From NCBI GenBank assembly GCA_038998005.1, contig JAVZIY010000039.1, forward strand, positions 1 through 5,971: 5,971 nt of DNA. Direction: 5' to 3'. Positions 5,528 to 5,971 of this stretch are shown one piece after another. Numbering within the stretch: the stretch's first letter is position 1; each line of letters opens with the position of its first letter. The notes below the pieces were generated by a model that searched no databases, had not been told where the DNA came from, and worked only from the letters and a program-made list of their open reading frames with translations. The translations under genes were made by a program, and so were the position numbers. This DNA is from CALIKW01 sp038998005. Its GTDB lineage: Archaea; Aenigmatarchaeota; Aenigmatarchaeia; CG10238-14; SCSR01.

Positions 5528-5664
5528 AAAAATAAAAGGTAATACCAAAAAAATCCGAGAAACAAAGCTAGTGGTAAAGGTAATGGAAGGCCTATATCTG
5601 CATATGCAATAGGAATGAGAAGTATAGTTAATTGAAAAAAACTTAAAAATAAAGTTTTTTTCAT
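5524..5664 (-). CDS. Signal-peptide-bearing 46-aa frame; likely N-terminal part of the membrane protein
   Basis: The frame starts at an ATG (5662-5664) and encodes a classic signal peptide: MKK, then a hydrophobic core LFLSFFQLTILLIPI, then AYA before DIGLPLPLPLALFLGFF. It ends WYYLLFL at a TGA (5524-5526). In the frame of the following gene, the sequence after GFF would continue as LVLPFIFMISY, again hydrophobic. This suggests a one-base deletion in the T-run at bases 5547-5553 (7 T on the minus strand), or a site of slippage. The DIG-L/P-rich stretch right after the cleavage site resembles the N-termini of many short archaeal secreted or membrane proteins, which supports it being real. It lies 23 bases after the right-edge gene with AT-rich DNA and no clear ribosome site between them. 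Confidence 0.55.
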   Translation of the reverse strand: MKKTLFLSFFQLTILLIPIAYADIGLPLPLPLALFLGFFWYYLLFL

Positions 5665-5687
5665 AAATTAATTTTGATTTTTAAAAA

Positions 5688-5971
5688 TTAAAATTTCATC
5701 AGACTTTCAACAAGCTTTTTGGTTGCTTCCTTTTCTTCTTCGCTTTCAGGCTTAATCAATTCCTCCACAACCTTTTCTATAGTTTTTCTTTTCTCTGCTT
5801 CTCCAATCTCAACTATTGCTTTAAATGGTTCTTCGAGCTTTTTAATATTCTTAGAAATTTCATCGAACTGCTTTTTAATTTCTATTAAAGCACACCAAAG
5901 CTGAGCAATTTTCACATCATCAGCATTCATATAAGCACATTTATGCTTCTTTGTTTCTTCAAATAGCTCAG
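5688..5971 (-). CDS. Charged helical protein of unknown function, 5' end beyond window
   Basis: The frame is open to the right edge; upstream of the internal ATG at 5930 it reads ELFEETKKHKCAYM, so the true start is probably outside the window and the ATG at 5930 need not be the start. The visible 93 residues are strongly helical and charged: VKIAQLWCALIEIKKQFDEI, KNIKKLEEPFKAIVEIGEAE, then KRKTIEKVVEELIK and a glutamate-rich PESEEEKEATKKLVESLMKF. Heptad-like spacing of hydrophobic residues suggests a coiled coil or helical bundle. There is no membrane segment and no catalytic motif. It precedes the signal-peptide frame by 23 bases on the same strand and may be in one operon with it. No family recognised. 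Confidence 0.65.
   Translation of the reverse strand, partial: ELFEETKKHKCAYMNADDVKIAQLWCALIEIKKQFDEISKNIKKLEEPFKAIVEIGEAEKRKTIEKVVEELIKPESEEEKEATKKLVESLMKF

Noticed and set aside
5719..5904. Plus-strand 61-aa open frame opposite the right-edge gene
   Set aside because: It is Ser/Phe/Ile-rich and mirrors glutamate/lysine codons on the other strand; a shadow.
5905..5930. TGATGA ... CTCAG on the minus strand resembling C/D box sRNA boxes
   Set aside because: The match lies inside an open coding frame, the boxes are not framed by a terminal stem, and the motifs are explained by codons for NADDVKIAQ.
1..5971. CRISPR array, transposase, integrase, toxin-antitoxin or defence island
   Set aside because: No spaced direct repeats, terminal inverted repeats or recognisable mobile or defence domains were found on either strand. 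No int gene or duplicated tRNA end lies beside the tRNA.

Overview
The window is very AT-rich (roughly 30% G+C by eye). Every sign points to an archaeon. AT-only TATA-like boxes lie about 22-33 bases upstream of several start codons, usually with no Shine-Dalgarno sequence, which fits leaderless or nearly leaderless transcripts. The one tRNA gene has an apparent intron in the archaeal position and no encoded CCA. Short genes, tight packing and several unrecognised small proteins would suit a reduced-genome lineage such as a DPANN archaeon, but that placement is inference. The tRNA stems are rich in G:C pairs while the genome is AT-rich, which hints at a thermophile.

Layout, left to right. The 3' end of an SMC ATPase gene (2-460, +) overlaps scpA (457-1146, +) by ATGA; together they are the chromosome-condensing SMC-ScpA pair. 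Facing them is a TatD-family metal-dependent nuclease (1225-1974, -). A 243-bp T-rich divergent region (1975-2217) follows. Next come an unrecognised 293-aa protein (2218-3099, +) and a 64-aa four-cysteine protein (3132-3326, +) that may share a transcript. The second of these abuts, stop codon to stop codon, an inositol-monophosphatase-family gene (3327-4097, -). A short divergent promoter region then leads to a 264-aa putative DNA-binding protein (4178-4972, +).

The right part holds a tRNA-Ala(CGC) gene (5048-5130, +) whose anticodon loop carries about 11 extra bases, read as a minimal intron. Beyond it, on the minus strand, are two overlapping hydrophobic reading frames (5159-5527 and 5524-5664), which are either one frameshifted membrane protein or a translationally coupled pair. 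Last is a charged helical protein that runs off the right edge (5688-5971, -).

Most of the recognisable content is housekeeping: chromosome organisation, DNA or RNA end processing, sugar phosphate metabolism and a tRNA. No mobile element, CRISPR array or defence cassette is visible. The points most worth a second look are the tiny tRNA intron without a canonical splicing motif, the split membrane-protein frame, and the uncharacterised 293-aa/64-aa pair and 264-aa DNA-binding protein.
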